A stretch of DNA of 64,000 nt. Source: Polytrichum commune (lineage: Eukaryota > Streptophyta > Polytrichopsida > Polytrichales > Polytrichaceae). The stretch covers positions 9,143,001 to 9,207,000 of the forward strand of contig OX485807.1 in assembly GCA_950295325.1 (NCBI GenBank), written 5' to 3'. The notes beneath the pieces were generated by a model. The model searched no databases. It was not told the DNA's origin and worked only from the letters and a program-made list of their open reading frames with translations. The position numbers and the translations under genes are program-made. Positions 11,870 to 22,420 of this stretch are shown here, one piece after another; position 1 is the stretch's first letter, and the number at the start of each line of letters is the position of its first letter.

Positions 11870-12465
11870 TTCGTTAAAAACTTTAGCTTGATTGCCAAGC
11901 CTCTCACCATTCTCACGAGCAAGGACCAACCTTGGATTTGGGGTCGTGAGCAACAATATGCATTTGAGACATTGAAGCAGAAACTGGGTACGGCTCTAGT
12001 GCTTCGACGTCCAGATGTCTCCAAATCTTTCCAGTTGCATATGGGCTGGAGCTCATTGGGTTTGGAAGCAGTTGTCACTCAGAATGATGACTTTGGTCGG
12101 GAGCATGTTGTTGCTTATGCGTCGCAAAGCAACAACACGGCGGAGGCCAATTATTCGTCTTATGAGAAAGAAACATTGGCGCGGTGTGGACTATTGCCCA
12201 TTTCCGGCCAAATATTTATGATCAGCGTTTTACTTTGGTGACTGACCATCAACCGTTACGGTGGCTCATGGAGTCGGATAAGCTTACTGGCAAGCTCGTC
12301 AGATGGGCTTTGTTGCTCCAGGAGTATGACTTTGAGGTGGTGCACCGTGTTGGAATTACCAACCTGAATGCAGATGGACTTTCACGCAATCCAAGTCCTT
12401 CGGATGAGGACTTTACCCGGGCCAGGTGGCCTGGAGATTGTGATCGAGAGGCGGTTCCAGGTTGA
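11870..12465 (+). pseudogene. Retroelement RNase H domain
   Basis: After the stop at 11867 the frame continues with the RT-RNase H connection (SLIAKPLTILTSKDQPW) and RNase H. The first catalytic Asp region, normally T-D-x-S, reads HMGWSSLGLEAVVTQ, so the Asp is replaced by Gly. Later parts are YASQSNN and the NYSSYEKE block with its Glu. A frameshift near 12175 moves to the next frame, where TDHQPLRWLM and LLQEYDFEVVHR continue, ending with DGLSRNPS. The frame stops at 12463. This is Ty3-type RNase H, which would remove the RNA template. Confidence 0.85.
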
Positions 12466-13665
12466 CACGCGACTAGTTACCTCACCTTATTTTCTGGTGC
12501 GGTTGTTGAGGTTCCGATACAGAGCTCGGATGATGAGACTGATCGACCTCAAAGTATTGCGGATATATGGGAAGATCTTCCCGTACTGTATAAGCTTCAT
12601 CAGGGGACCTTTCTTTCGTCTACATCGACAATGGAAAGGGACAAAATTAGACATCAAATAACAAAGTTCCGTTGGGAGAACAGTTTTTTATTTCGATTAT
12701 GGTCGGATGGGACAAGGCATATTGTCCCTAGACCGGATCAAAGGGCCTCCTTGGTGCGACAAGTGCACGAGGAACTTGGCCATTTTGGCATACGCAAGAC
12801 ACATTCAATGTTGCATGGCCAATATTCGTGGATTGGCATGTATCAACAGGTAGTTGCTTATGTCGGGAGGTGTGAAGTTTGTGACCTAGTCATGTCTAGC
12901 TTTAACACCTTGTCACCTCAGTTACAGTCCTTACCTATCATGGAATTGGGCTACTGTTGGTCGTTGGACTTTGCGGGACCGTTGGTTGTTACGTCACGTG
13001 GAGCAAAGTATGTGTTGGTGATGGTGGAGCATTTTAGCAAGTGGATTAAGCTTGTTGTTTTACCCCAAAACTCTACAGAGTTGGCCGCGGCCGCCTTTCT
13101 GGATCGTGTGTTGGCATGTTTTGGAGCATTGGCTAAGGTATTGACGGACCAAGGGAGGGAGTTCCTCGGTGCTTTTGAGGAGTTGTGGAGTAAGGCGCTC
13201 ATAGATCACCGCACCACCTCTCGGGATCATCCGGAGGCGGATGGCTTGGCTGAACGGGTTGTTCAGACAACCAAACGTGGCTTGAGGAAATATGAATTAC
13301 TTCGGGGGAGCCATCGGGATTAGGACCTTATGTTGCCTTGGATTGCTATGGACTATCGATTTAGTAGGCAAGCCTCTTTGACGTCCTACAGCCCGTATCA
13401 ATTGTTGTATGGACGTGAGCCTATACTCCCGAGTTCTATTCGGGAAAAGCTAGCTCATGTTGTGAACTTGGATGATCCAAACATTTGGACAGAGTGTTTG
13501 CAAGATTGGGCTCAATTCTTCCAGAGGGCCATACCTATGGCCATGGAGAATCTGTCCATTGCTCAGCACCGTGACACATTGCGTTATGCACGCATTCGTA
13601 GTTGTGCGCACCTCTCCATGAGGAGTGCCCGAAACACCATGGGCACAAGGGGGACCCCGGAGTGA
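12466..13665 (+). pseudogene. Retroelement integrase, interrupted at its C-terminus
   Basis: An HHCC zinc-binding domain (VHEELGHFGIRKTHS, then CEVCD) precedes the catalytic core. The three acidic residues are visible: Asp in WSLDFAGP (12967), Asp in LTDQGREF (13147) and Glu in ADGLAERVV (13252). A spacing of about 35 residues between the last two fits the integrase fold. A TAG at 13321 (in the run HRD-stop-DLMLPW) splits the frame. The C-terminal part (SYSPYQLLYGREP) is typical of Ty3 integrases. At 13603 the reading frame is cut by the second LTR-like insertion and resumes at about 14581 with YQPQLRRFRQG. Confidence 0.9.
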
Positions 13666-14575
13666 CACCCGGGACTTGTGGCGCCGTTGGTGAGAGGGCC
13701 CAAGTGATCCTAGTGTGGGTGAGGGCCCCGGACGTTGGGAATGCCTCCCACCCACGGAGACTAGGAGGCACAAGGGTAAGGCCATGAGCTATGCGTAGCT
13801 CATGGCGTGGTGATTCTAGAATGCTCAAGAACACCTCAATCGGAGGTGTGAGCTAGGAGTTATGGCCATTTGAGTGGGGCGCTGTCCCGGGACAGCGCCC
13901 TGGTGCAGCAGTGCCTGGGAGTGACTCCCGGGACTGCCAAGGTTCAAAGAGGCATAACGTCCTCATAAATTGCCCAAATGGGGCAAGTGAGGAGTCCATT
14001 GGCATCTACGTGAAACGTAGATGAAGATGGAGTGGTTGGTTGCTAGCCTCGGACATCATACAAGGAAGTTATGATGCTCTGAAGGTGCTAGAGGCTTCTT
14101 AGCCCAGCGGCTAAGGGAGAATGTCCACTTGGCCCCAACTCTTGGTGGAGAGACAAGAGGTTGGTTGACGGTGGGGTAGGGGCCCCGTATAGAGTCCTAG
14201 AGGCTTATATGGGTGAGGTGGTGTGGCCTCACCCACCCGAGGCCGAACGGCACGGCCTCCATGGGCATTGGCCCAATGTGAGGCCATAGTTGCCTAGTAT
14301 GGTTCAGGTTGTTGTAGTGTTGCTCCGGCAATGCGATGATCAACATAGGATTGGACTTCCATGGATGGAAGTCCACATTTGGGAATTGGTTACCGATTAA
14401 GGGGTGAGTCCCGAAAGTAAAGTAGGAGGGTTGGTTCCCCTCCTATGAACTATATGGTCCGGGGTAGGAGGAGCTAACCATTAGCATGGCGGAATGCGAA
14501 TGGTTAGCGCTCGTAACCTTTGCTAGAATTGAAAATTGGCAAGATTGTCAAAGGGGACTAGCAAGGGTTGCGACA
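13603..14575 (+). mobile_element. Solo LTR inserted in the integrase region, with 5-bp target duplication
   Basis: A 973-bp segment runs from TGTGCGCACC to GGTTGCGACA, that is, TG...CA termini. It is flanked on both sides by GTAGT (13598-13602 and 14576-14580). The polyprotein reads RYARIRS before it and TYQPQLRRFRQG after it, so the segment interrupts one coding region. No internal region is present, so it is a solo LTR or a very short LTR-like insertion. It is the same sequence as 6040-6990 in the other orientation. No LTR of the host element matches it, so it probably belongs to another family. Confidence 0.85.
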
Positions 14576-14580
14576 GTAGT

Positions 14581-15015
14581 GGTACTTACCAACCTCAATT
14601 GCGGAGATTTCGGCAGGGGAATTATGTTTATCTCCAACGTGAGGCGCCTACGACATTGGATGTTAGGGCGGGACGCATTATCCTTCGGATGAAGGGGGTG
14701 TTGTTGAGTGATTTGTTGTTGTTGGAAGGCAAAGATGGCAGGGAATGTCGCGAGCATTCCAAAAACTGTGCCCCATGTGATCTACCCATTGAGGGTACAG
14801 TTCATTCTGAACTGGTTGTCGTGCCAGAGGGTCTTCCATGTTTTGTGTATGGAGAGAAGAAAGGAGCGGCCACTATGCTCTTGTGTAATCAGTGTCAATA
14901 TGGTTGGCACATGACATGCTTGAGGCCACCCTTAACTTCTCTATCATCTGGACAGTGGAGTTGTCCTCGTTGTCGAGGATCTTCGGTACTTGGTATTTCC
15001 ACCAATCGTACTTGA
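14581..15015 (+). pseudogene. C-terminal Pol extension with PHD finger
   Basis: The integrase tail resumes (LRRFRQGNYVYLQREAP) and continues into a Cys/His-rich module. From about 14839 the sequence gives C-F-V-Y, then LLCNQC, GWHMTC and WSCPRC, the C4HC3 layout of a PHD finger with the typical Trp before the last pair. The second Cys of the first pair is Tyr (codon 14848-14850). A TGT-to-TAT change would explain it, and it would weaken the first zinc site in this copy. PHD fingers bind histone H3 tails. In chromoviruses a chromodomain occupies this place, so the module may steer integration to certain chromatin; that role is inferred. The frame ends at a TGA at 15013-15015. Confidence 0.82.
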
Positions 15016-15149
15016 TGATCATGTGTGGTTTTCATCATCTTGTGCTTGTCCAAGTAGAAAATGAGGAGTTATGGCTTAGAGACGCAATCAACATAAGGCG
15101 GTGGAATTAATTCTTTGGAATCTGATGGCCAAACATCAGAGGCGATTAA

Positions 15150-15739
15150 CCCCTAAAGGACCGGGGGTGTTTTAGCTTAGGTCATGTTTTCTTTATTAGC
15201 TCTTGTAGCAAGCTCAATTTCTTATTAATGTGGGGTGATTTTCACAATCGGCACCGTTGAAACTAAAGAAAACTTACATAGCTTATTTATGAAAAACAAG
15301 ATCAACAAGATCGCACAATTTCTGAGAAATTGCCACCGTTGAGAAGATTGATGGAAATTGTTCGGGCAGGGGGTACTTCGTACTTATGCTAGAATTAGAT
15401 TGCTTAGAAGTGCTCCAAAACATTTGAAATTTTTACAACATGTAAAAAACATTATGACCCTCATGTGGAATTTTTTTCGTCAAATTTTGAGGTGTGGAAA
15501 AAAAGATATGGAACTCTGAAGTCTCCAAGCAATGACATTGGGCCCAAAAACTGAGAACTCAGAATTCGCCAAAAATCCAATCCTTCATCATTTTCTGATC
15601 GGAAAAGACCATTGGATCCATCTCGCAAAAACAGCCAGGGTCCTCTCCCCGCAAATTTGGGCTTCTTTGGAACAATCTCATCCAATTTGCACTTTTCTAC
15701 AATCAAAAGCCCCTTGGGGGCCTTACGGTCCTTTAGGGG
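15150..15739. mobile_element. piggyBac-like MITE P1, flanked by TTAA
   Basis: The element begins CCCCTAAAGGACC (15150-15162) and ends with its exact reverse complement GGTCCTTTAGGGG (15727-15739). TTAA lies directly outside both ends (15146-15149 and 15740-15743). TTAA duplication with CCC-starting inverted ends is the signature of the piggyBac superfamily. No transposase is visible in the 590 bp, so it is non-autonomous. It lies just downstream of the Ty3 element and may have separated it from a lost 3' LTR. Confidence 0.8.
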
Positions 15740-15743
15740 TTAA

Positions 15744-18645
15744 GGATGGGGCTCACATTGCACCCAACCTACATTTCCTTCGAATGACATTTACCACACT
15801 AGTTAGTTACGGAGCAATCTTTCATTATCCATGCCCTTTGGATTGGCATTGGTCCTAGCTGCTTGGCATGACTCCATAGTCAGTTGAGGGGGGGGGGGCA
15901 TGTCGAGGTGTGTTGTTTATGTCTAACTTTGTGTATGTTAGTGGTGGTTGGTATTCGAGCTGCAGTGACATACGATCGCTATTTACACGACAAAATGTTA
16001 CATTGACGATGCTTTTGAAATATGAAGCGGTCCAAAATCATTATTACGAGAATTCTAGGATTTATCTATATCATAAGTCATATAACTGCGGATATTTTAG
16101 GTATTATCAAAGGTGATGACTTTGACCACACATAGAGGTTTTCTACTAGAGACCACCAAAAAAACCATAATAAATATCTATATTTACGTTGGTCTTCATG
16201 ATATCCATATCACTAGAAGAAAATCTTTCTCGTCGGCGAGTTACAAAGATACGCACTACACGATAACACTAACTAATATTTTAATCAAATACGCCTTTTA
16301 TTCTATAATAAACTAAGAGCCCGAGGTAACCTGACAACATTTATACGACAATGCTTTAAATAAATCATTTATGGTTTGAAATCAACTATATTTCAATAAT
16401 AAAACAAACGCATCGTGAGGAATATACGGACCCTTCTCGTCCTTAAGCTCGACTACTCATCGTACACCCGAGCCTTAGACCCGGGGGCTCTCCTAAATTC
16501 TAAATTTAGCATGTTTTTACAACAAGTTCATGAATTAAGGTTTCTACCCCGCCCAATAATATATTGACGGAACTCTAGAAACCTCTAAAGCTTAAATTTA
16601 GTTAAAACTCTCAATAGTTTGAGCTTTGGATAAAAGTTTATCAACTCCAAGTATCGAACTTTTCAAAATTGCAAGTTTGAGCTCTCAACTCAAGCACTAA
16701 GGTAGATGAAGCTAATGGAGACACTCCAACTTTGTGAAATCATCCAGCCGATGGATTCAAGCATTAAAAGCTTAAGCATATTCGCAATTATGAATTATGA
16801 CCAAAGAATTTTAAATTGTTGAAATCAGAGTTCAGGAAGGTGTTGATTTAGGCTTTGGAATCAAAGATCTGTACTTCCCAGTGTCGTGTCATAGAGGGGA
16901 ACTCTTTTATCATTCAATATGGTGTAAGTGGACAACATCATCGGCAATGAAAACCAAGTTTAATGCCAATATTAGATGAATCATGTTTTCTAAAGTGGTC
17001 ACATGTAAAATAATATGTTCTCAAATTGTTTTTTCAATATCAAATACTTACAATACAAGTTGGTTTGCACCTCACAACCACATACCGCCTCCAAATTTGC
17101 TCACCTCACGTACAAAAATCAAGCGTGTTATAGCGAGACGGATAACACTCCTCATTATGGAGGATGATGGGTGTAGTTTGACTTTTGTGAGGGCACCTAA
17201 CTCGAATATCATCAAGGCGGGGGCTAAATTGCCATGTATTACACACCTATAATATTAAATCAACTGTACCGCTAATTAGAACCCTAAATTAGAGGTCCAA
17301 TTAAGGAAGGTCTCCTAATTAGCATGATCTCCTTTAGTATTAAGGGAGCCTAAGATTCAGCTTAATCAATTTTTTGCCAAAAAGAGTCTCACCTAAGAAT
17401 GTTGTGAAGGTAGTGGGCATGATCAGGTTGCCAACCACAACAAGCATTGTAGTGAAAAGATCAGAGTGCACAACCAGGTGCATGCATATAGAATACAAAT
17501 TCATTGTGGTCTCATCCGTAATTTGTTTGATCACTCGAATGACCATCATTTTGGCTACCTCCAAAGTTTAAACTATGCTTATTTCATCTATCAATACAGC
17601 TTATAACTGTAATTTAATTTGTAGTTTCATTCATTGAAAATGTGGAATTTCAGATAGAATATTTCATCACAAAAACAGACAATTTGGTGATTATTTTAAA
17701 CAAAAAATGCTGTCTACGAATAATTATCATATTCTGAGCACAATCTCTCTTCGACTATTATATATATTGTGTTCTTTCTTAAATCCCATGTTACCTGAGG
17801 TGAAATGTAACACATAAATTACTTGCAGTAGCTGATTGAACTCTAGATTAGCATTAGAGACCCTTGAATAAGTCCGGAGGGTTGCTATTAGGATGACCAC
17901 ATGCCACAAATCTGTTGTTTGAAACTTGTGAGACGTTAATGTGGCACAAAAATAATTTACTACTTGACATACAAAGGTCTTGAAACAGCCTGGCGTGGTA
18001 CAACGGTACTTTAGTAGTCCATATCAAAAATAGAGGTAAGTGTCCAGGGTTCGGACGGGGGTCACCAAAACCCAACTGATCAGCAACTCCGTAAACTAAT
18101 CTTAGATTTTGGAACATACAAAACCTCAAGAACAAGATTGTTTGATACTGTTCTTTGAGTCAAGAGCAGACACAATCAGCATCTCCCCTAAACATATCAC
18201 ACCAAGAGCTTGGGAAGAAAATGTTGAGAACTGATTCATGCAAAACTGGTGACAATAACTATACAAGTTGGACAAAATGATACTAAATCCTAATCTTGCT
18301 GCACGAGCACAGGTGGGTGTCTCAATCCAGTGAGAAATGTGGGCGTCTATGTTACGGGGTGGATAAGGAGTCTGCAAAAGAGAGCAACTAAAGCAAATGA
18401 TATAGCTTCAGAATGTCACACTTGTTGTGATTTGCACTTGCTCACCGGCCAGCTAGCTATTCGAGAGGGCTGTATACCTCAATAGAAAAATGTTCACCTC
18501 CACCACATTATGCCTCCACAAAAAGCGTGCAGGGGAGTAGATTAATCCATGTATAGCAGATGCTATAATGGCCAATGTATATCCATTCTCCCTGACTCTC
18601 ATTTGGTGTGTACAAGACTAGGGTCATGTTATTCCATGTCATACT
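15744..18645. other. Intergenic AT-rich DNA 3' of FAS1
   Basis: I find no supported gene here. A poly-G run occurs at about 15888-15898. Short frames (for example 16983-17252) show no domain. If FAS1 had further C-terminal exons they would be read on the minus strand from this region, but I could not recognise a winged-helix sequence. Confidence 0.4.
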
Positions 18646-18650
18646 GGCAA

Positions 18651-18863
18651 CAGCTCAAGCAACTATGGCATTGGAAGCAGGCTGCAATGGTGATCCTTCC
18701 TCTTGTACTTCTTCACTTGTATCAGTGTCTTCATAAATTCGGTATTGATCCTGGGAACAGTTCAAGCAACTATGGCAATGGAAGCAGCCTGCAATGGTGC
18801 CTCCTTTCTCTTGTACTTCTTCACTTGTTTTGGTGTCTTCTTCATTTCGGTATTGATCGTCAC
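18651..18863. repeat. Tandem duplication (~106 bp) at the FAS1 3' end
   Basis: Two adjacent copies, about 18651-18756 and 18757-18863, share blocks such as CAAGCAACTATGGCA and CTTGTACTTCTTCACTTGT. The right-hand copy is the last coding part of the final FAS1 exon; the left-hand copy lies directly past the stop. The duplication may have created the present stop context or an alternative 3' end. Confidence 0.85.
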
Positions 18864-21489
18864 TGCTTCAGGCAGGTCAATAACAAGATCTGGAGCTACA
18901 GCCCGCATGCTCAGGGCTTGCAGACATAGCCGCTCAGTGCGGTTCACAGGGAGTCCACCCTTAGCGTCCTTGCTCTTATGGAGATAAGCAGTTACAAGAA
19001 GAGGCCTATTCCGTTGCAAAGCGTGGGTAGTAGCATCATCAAGAAGTTTCACCAAGCGTTGGAATGTCTGATTCTCATTCTCTTTCCCAACGATCAGAGG
19101 TTCAGAAGGACTTCTTGATATCAGTTGGGTGTTGCATAAGCTTTCAAGTGCTTCTGCATCCTCGCATCCAGGGTCTTCCAAGTGTACACCCTACAATGAT
19201 TTTTTTTTTAAAAAAAATTGTGAGAAGGGGATAAGACGAAATTAACATTTATTATTAGACTACACATGCACATAAAATCCTGCAAACCTAGGGTTCAACC
19301 TTCCAAAACAACTACATATCACCTTCTCATGTCCTTCTATTGTCCAGAAATAAATCTAGGCTCCTCGCTGATGAATACGCAACCCATTAGAACTGGGTAA
19401 AAGTACACTAGTGAGTGCTTTAGAACTGGATCCATACCTCAGAGTCAGAAAGATATCCATCAGGGACAACAAAGCCATCAGCACTGTCCTCATCACCTTC
19501 ATTGTCAATTTTGTCCAGATCATCCTCCTTGTCTTCACAATCTGACAGACTTTCCCCAGGATCCTCCTGCAATTGCAATTACCTTAGCATGAATATTCAA
19601 GTAGGCATTAGCATTACTCACAAACATATGGGATTCCATGTTTTAAATCACTCAGCTTCTAATGTCATAATGAGAACACAAAACCTTGGTGAAAAAAAGG
19701 TACCTCTTCCCACTCTTCATCACTGTCCACCTCGTAATCCAGTGAAGGATCTTTCTTTAGTGGGCACCGTGGTCCAATAGTTGCACTGCATTCACACCAC
19801 ACTTGATAAAGTCAGTAAGTTGCAATTGAAAATTATTTACACTTTCTGAAACTCACTGAATCTTTTCAATGAGTCGACTATTAATTGGCATAAACTAGAA
19901 AACCATGATACAGGAGCACACCCTTCACCTGACACACAACTGTGCATATTCAGAGAATCAATGTAGCAGTGTCAAACCTCTGTTTTGAAAAAGTCCCATA
20001 ATATGCTGGTCTGTGGCTTTTGTCGAATTGCAGGAGTTTCCATGGTCTGTTACAGAGCTTCTTTCTTGGGGGAGCCATAAGGTCTTCATCGTTTGCGATA
20101 CCAATCTCTTCCCTGTCCAAGTCTTCCTCAAACTCAAGCCGCATTCTCTTGAGCGAAGGTGTCCCACATGAGGTAATACTTTTTGTTACTGAAGACTTTT
20201 GTACAGACTCCGGGCCTGCACCTTGCAGCCGGAGCTCTGTGTACAAGGCAGTTTTAGGCTTCCTGCGGAGACCCCACCTGAGAAAGTTCTCAGAAGCCCT
20301 TGCCTTCCGTTGCTCCCTCCATGATGCAGTGTGCGACCTATCGCCAACAGTATGGCCCCAAAGTCAGAAAATCATCCTATGAAATCCACTGCCACCACAC
20401 AGTACTCCACGAAGGATACCAAAAATTAACTACGCCTGCTTAGTAATCATCCTGTGAGCGCATGAGCAGTAATTCAAGATCATGATAGAACTCAATGCAG
20501 GATGTACACAATACCTGAATATCATATCCGCATTCAAGTCCGTGGTATCAGTAAGTTCTACATCCATTCGAGCTATGATTTCCTCATACACAGGATTGGC
20601 ACAGCCCGCCAGACTGCTTTGATCTGACACGTTCTGGGGCAATTCTGACCTTTGCTCCTCCGGTGGAGTCTCTGGCTCCTTAGGCCGAAGGAACCTGTTG
20701 ATATTGGAAAAATGTATCATGAGCAAGTGAACTTGGTAACGAGTAGGTCTACATAGTGATCTGACTTCATGCCACAAGGCAAGTCTTGGAATTCTGTACT
20801 TGGACGACCAGAGCCCAAACAGAACCAAAGAATAGTAATGACTCAGTCTAACCTTTTCATCATAGACGCCTGTTTTAGGAGGACGAGCTGCTGTTTCTTC
20901 TCAGCAGCCTCTCTAGCCTGTCTCCTCTGTTCTTTCTCGGCATCAACTTGTTGCCTCTTCATCTCCCTCTCTTTCCTCTTCTCTTCCTTCTGTGCCTCCT
21001 CCTGTTGCTTCTTCTCCTCCTTTTCCTTTTTCTTCATCTCTTCCTGCACCCGCTTAATATCTCTCTCCTGCAAAAACTCAAAATGCTAAGTGTCTGGATA
21101 CGACAGAGCGATGCAAATATGATCCGCATCCTAAATTACTTACAGAAATCTCCAGCATACGATACAATTGCCACCTATAATGTCACAAATGCATAAGTAC
21201 TATGTGAGACGCACTTGTCGTGTTGCCTCCTTCAGCGCGCGAGCTTGCTCTTTCAAGGCATTTTTCTTTGTCTTCCACTCCTCTTTATCAGGGGTTGCAA
21301 TTTGTGCCCCCTGCATCCCAGACACATTGTCTATCAATACCTCCGGAAAACAGTCAACGTTCTATACAACATCAGAGTCACCGCTTGATCCGAAAGAGAA
21401 GATTAGCGTCTCACCTTGTGGATGTTTTCTTTGTTCGGTGCGTGCGAATTGCTCTCCTTCGTAATCGGTGTGATCTTCATCTTTGCCAT
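18762..21489 (-). CDS. Chromatin assembly factor 1 large subunit, FAS1-like
   Basis: This is the large subunit of CAF-1, which deposits H3-H4 on newly replicated DNA in the nucleus. Proposed exons, read 3' to 5' on the plus coordinates: 21415-21489, 21215-21361, 20853-21067, 20515-20694, 19978-20337, 19704-19785, 19438-19566 and 18762-19190. Phases agree at every junction, giving about 538 residues. The third exon is the highly charged KER region (EKEEKKQQEEAQKEEKRKE). Family landmarks follow: QASMMKRFLRP, SWREQRKAR, LLQFDKSHRPAYYG (the histone-binding core) and DYEVDSDEEWEE with an acidic tail and VPDGYLSD. A small possible extra exon (21144-21174) breaks the frame and is left out. The protein is shorter than Arabidopsis FAS1 (about 815 residues): the N-terminal extension is short and no C-terminal winged-helix domain was found before the stop. 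The start at 21489 is the first ATG of the first exon. Confidence 0.88.
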
Positions 21490-22420
21490 CTCTTCACCTT
21501 GTCTCCAATAGTCGTCTAATCGAGTGCACCCTAGGTTTCCTCTCCAAAATCACTGATAGAATAACAAGATTTTCCTCCCGGATGCTCTGCACCTCTGTTC
21601 ACAGATCACAGTATCAGCTATGCAAGGTATCGTATGCAGCAAATTCAATACAGAAATCCTCCACAAGAATCAATGAGCGAAACCTACAGCAAAAACCTCG
21701 CAATCCAGAAGCCCGAGCTATACTATCTATGCAAACCAAAAGGAGAGCCGTTGAAGAAACTCTGGCTTCTTCAGATTGCAAAGCTATTAAAGCGTGTACA
21801 AGCTTCCAGCAAAATTTAAAGCTCTCGGTTCAAAGACCATTGGAATCGAATCCTGGGTTGTGCTACATATCAACAATGGAGAGACGTTGAAGAAACTCTG
21901 GCTTCAGATTGTAAACCTAGGGCGCCCAAGCTTCCAACAATTCGAAGCTCTCTAATCACAAGAGCCTTCGATGAAGGTGAATCCCGGGCTGTGCAGACTA
22001 TCGAAAACAGAGAGCCGTGCAAGAACTCTACCTTCTCCAGATTACAAAGCTAGGTGGACAAGTTCGAAGCAAATTGGAGTGGTTTGTGCAGAGAAGCTTA
22101 CAGTGGAGAGCCTGCTGTGGAGCTCAGAAGGGACGCGAGCCAAGAACTTCGGAATCCGAGGAATGAGCGGTGGAATTGCAGAGCTAGGGCAGATTGCACA
22201 AGCAGAGCAGCGGGCTGGCTATTGCGGCGCATTGAAACGCTCTGTGGAGAATTGGGCCCGGTGAGTTGGCGGGGGCTGGCGGGAGGGGGAAGGGCAGCAA
22301 TTCCTTCCCGCTCTAGTTCAATTGAAATAGCCTTAACTGGTAGATATGAGCCCTGAAATCTACATGTCGCGAAGAGTGCGAAACGCGAGTAGCCACTCCC
22401 GCCAGTTTACAAACGACGGG
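21490..22420 (-). promoter_or_regulatory. FAS1 5' flank with degenerate 130-bp repeats and E2F-like sites
   Basis: Upstream of the FAS1 ATG, a unit with GTTGAAGAAACTCTGGCTTC recurs at about 21748, 21884 and, more diverged, 22014, a period of about 130-136 bp. Further out, G/C-rich boxes of the type TTCCCGC or CTCCCGCC occur near 22283, 22305 and 22399, similar to the E2F consensus. FAS1 is an E2F-controlled S-phase gene in Arabidopsis, so control by E2F is plausible here. The transcription start is not known. Confidence 0.35.

Larger units (their letters stand above)
5913..15110 (+). mobile_element. Degenerate Ty3/gypsy retroelement with methyltransferase and PHD domains
   Basis: The plus strand carries, in order, a Gag start (MVTTRSQ at 5913), capsid and CCHC zinc knuckles (7.7-8.6 kb), an aspartic protease (9.4-9.8 kb), a DNMT3-like cytosine methyltransferase (10.04-11.12 kb), a core-deleted reverse transcriptase with RNase H (11.4-12.5 kb), integrase (12.6-13.6 kb) and a PHD finger (14.8-15.0 kb). 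The order PR-RT-RH-IN is that of Ty3/gypsy. The copy is inactive, with in-frame stops, frameshifts, an RT deletion and two LTR-like insertions in opposite orientations. Its own LTRs are not recognised, so the outer limits are approximate. It lies in gene-poor DNA upstream of FAS1. Confidence 0.9.

Noticed and set aside
13535-13834. Minus-strand frame that matches a plus-strand frame at 6779-7000
   Set aside because: The match reflects the inverted LTR copies. No start, domain or codon-level conservation supports a protein.
15860-15925. Poly-G run followed by TGTCGAGG as a polypurine tract and 3' LTR start
   Set aside because: The following sequence has no counterpart in front of Gag, so an LTR cannot be shown.
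21144-21174. Possible extra FAS1 exon (WQLYRMLEIS)
   Set aside because: The acceptor and donor look usable, but inclusion breaks the reading frame between the neighbouring exons, which join in phase without it. It could be an alternative exon.
20948-21196. Leu/Phe-rich plus-strand frame resembling a membrane protein
   Set aside because: It is the complement of the Lys/Glu-rich FAS1 exon; complementary codons give Leu and Phe.
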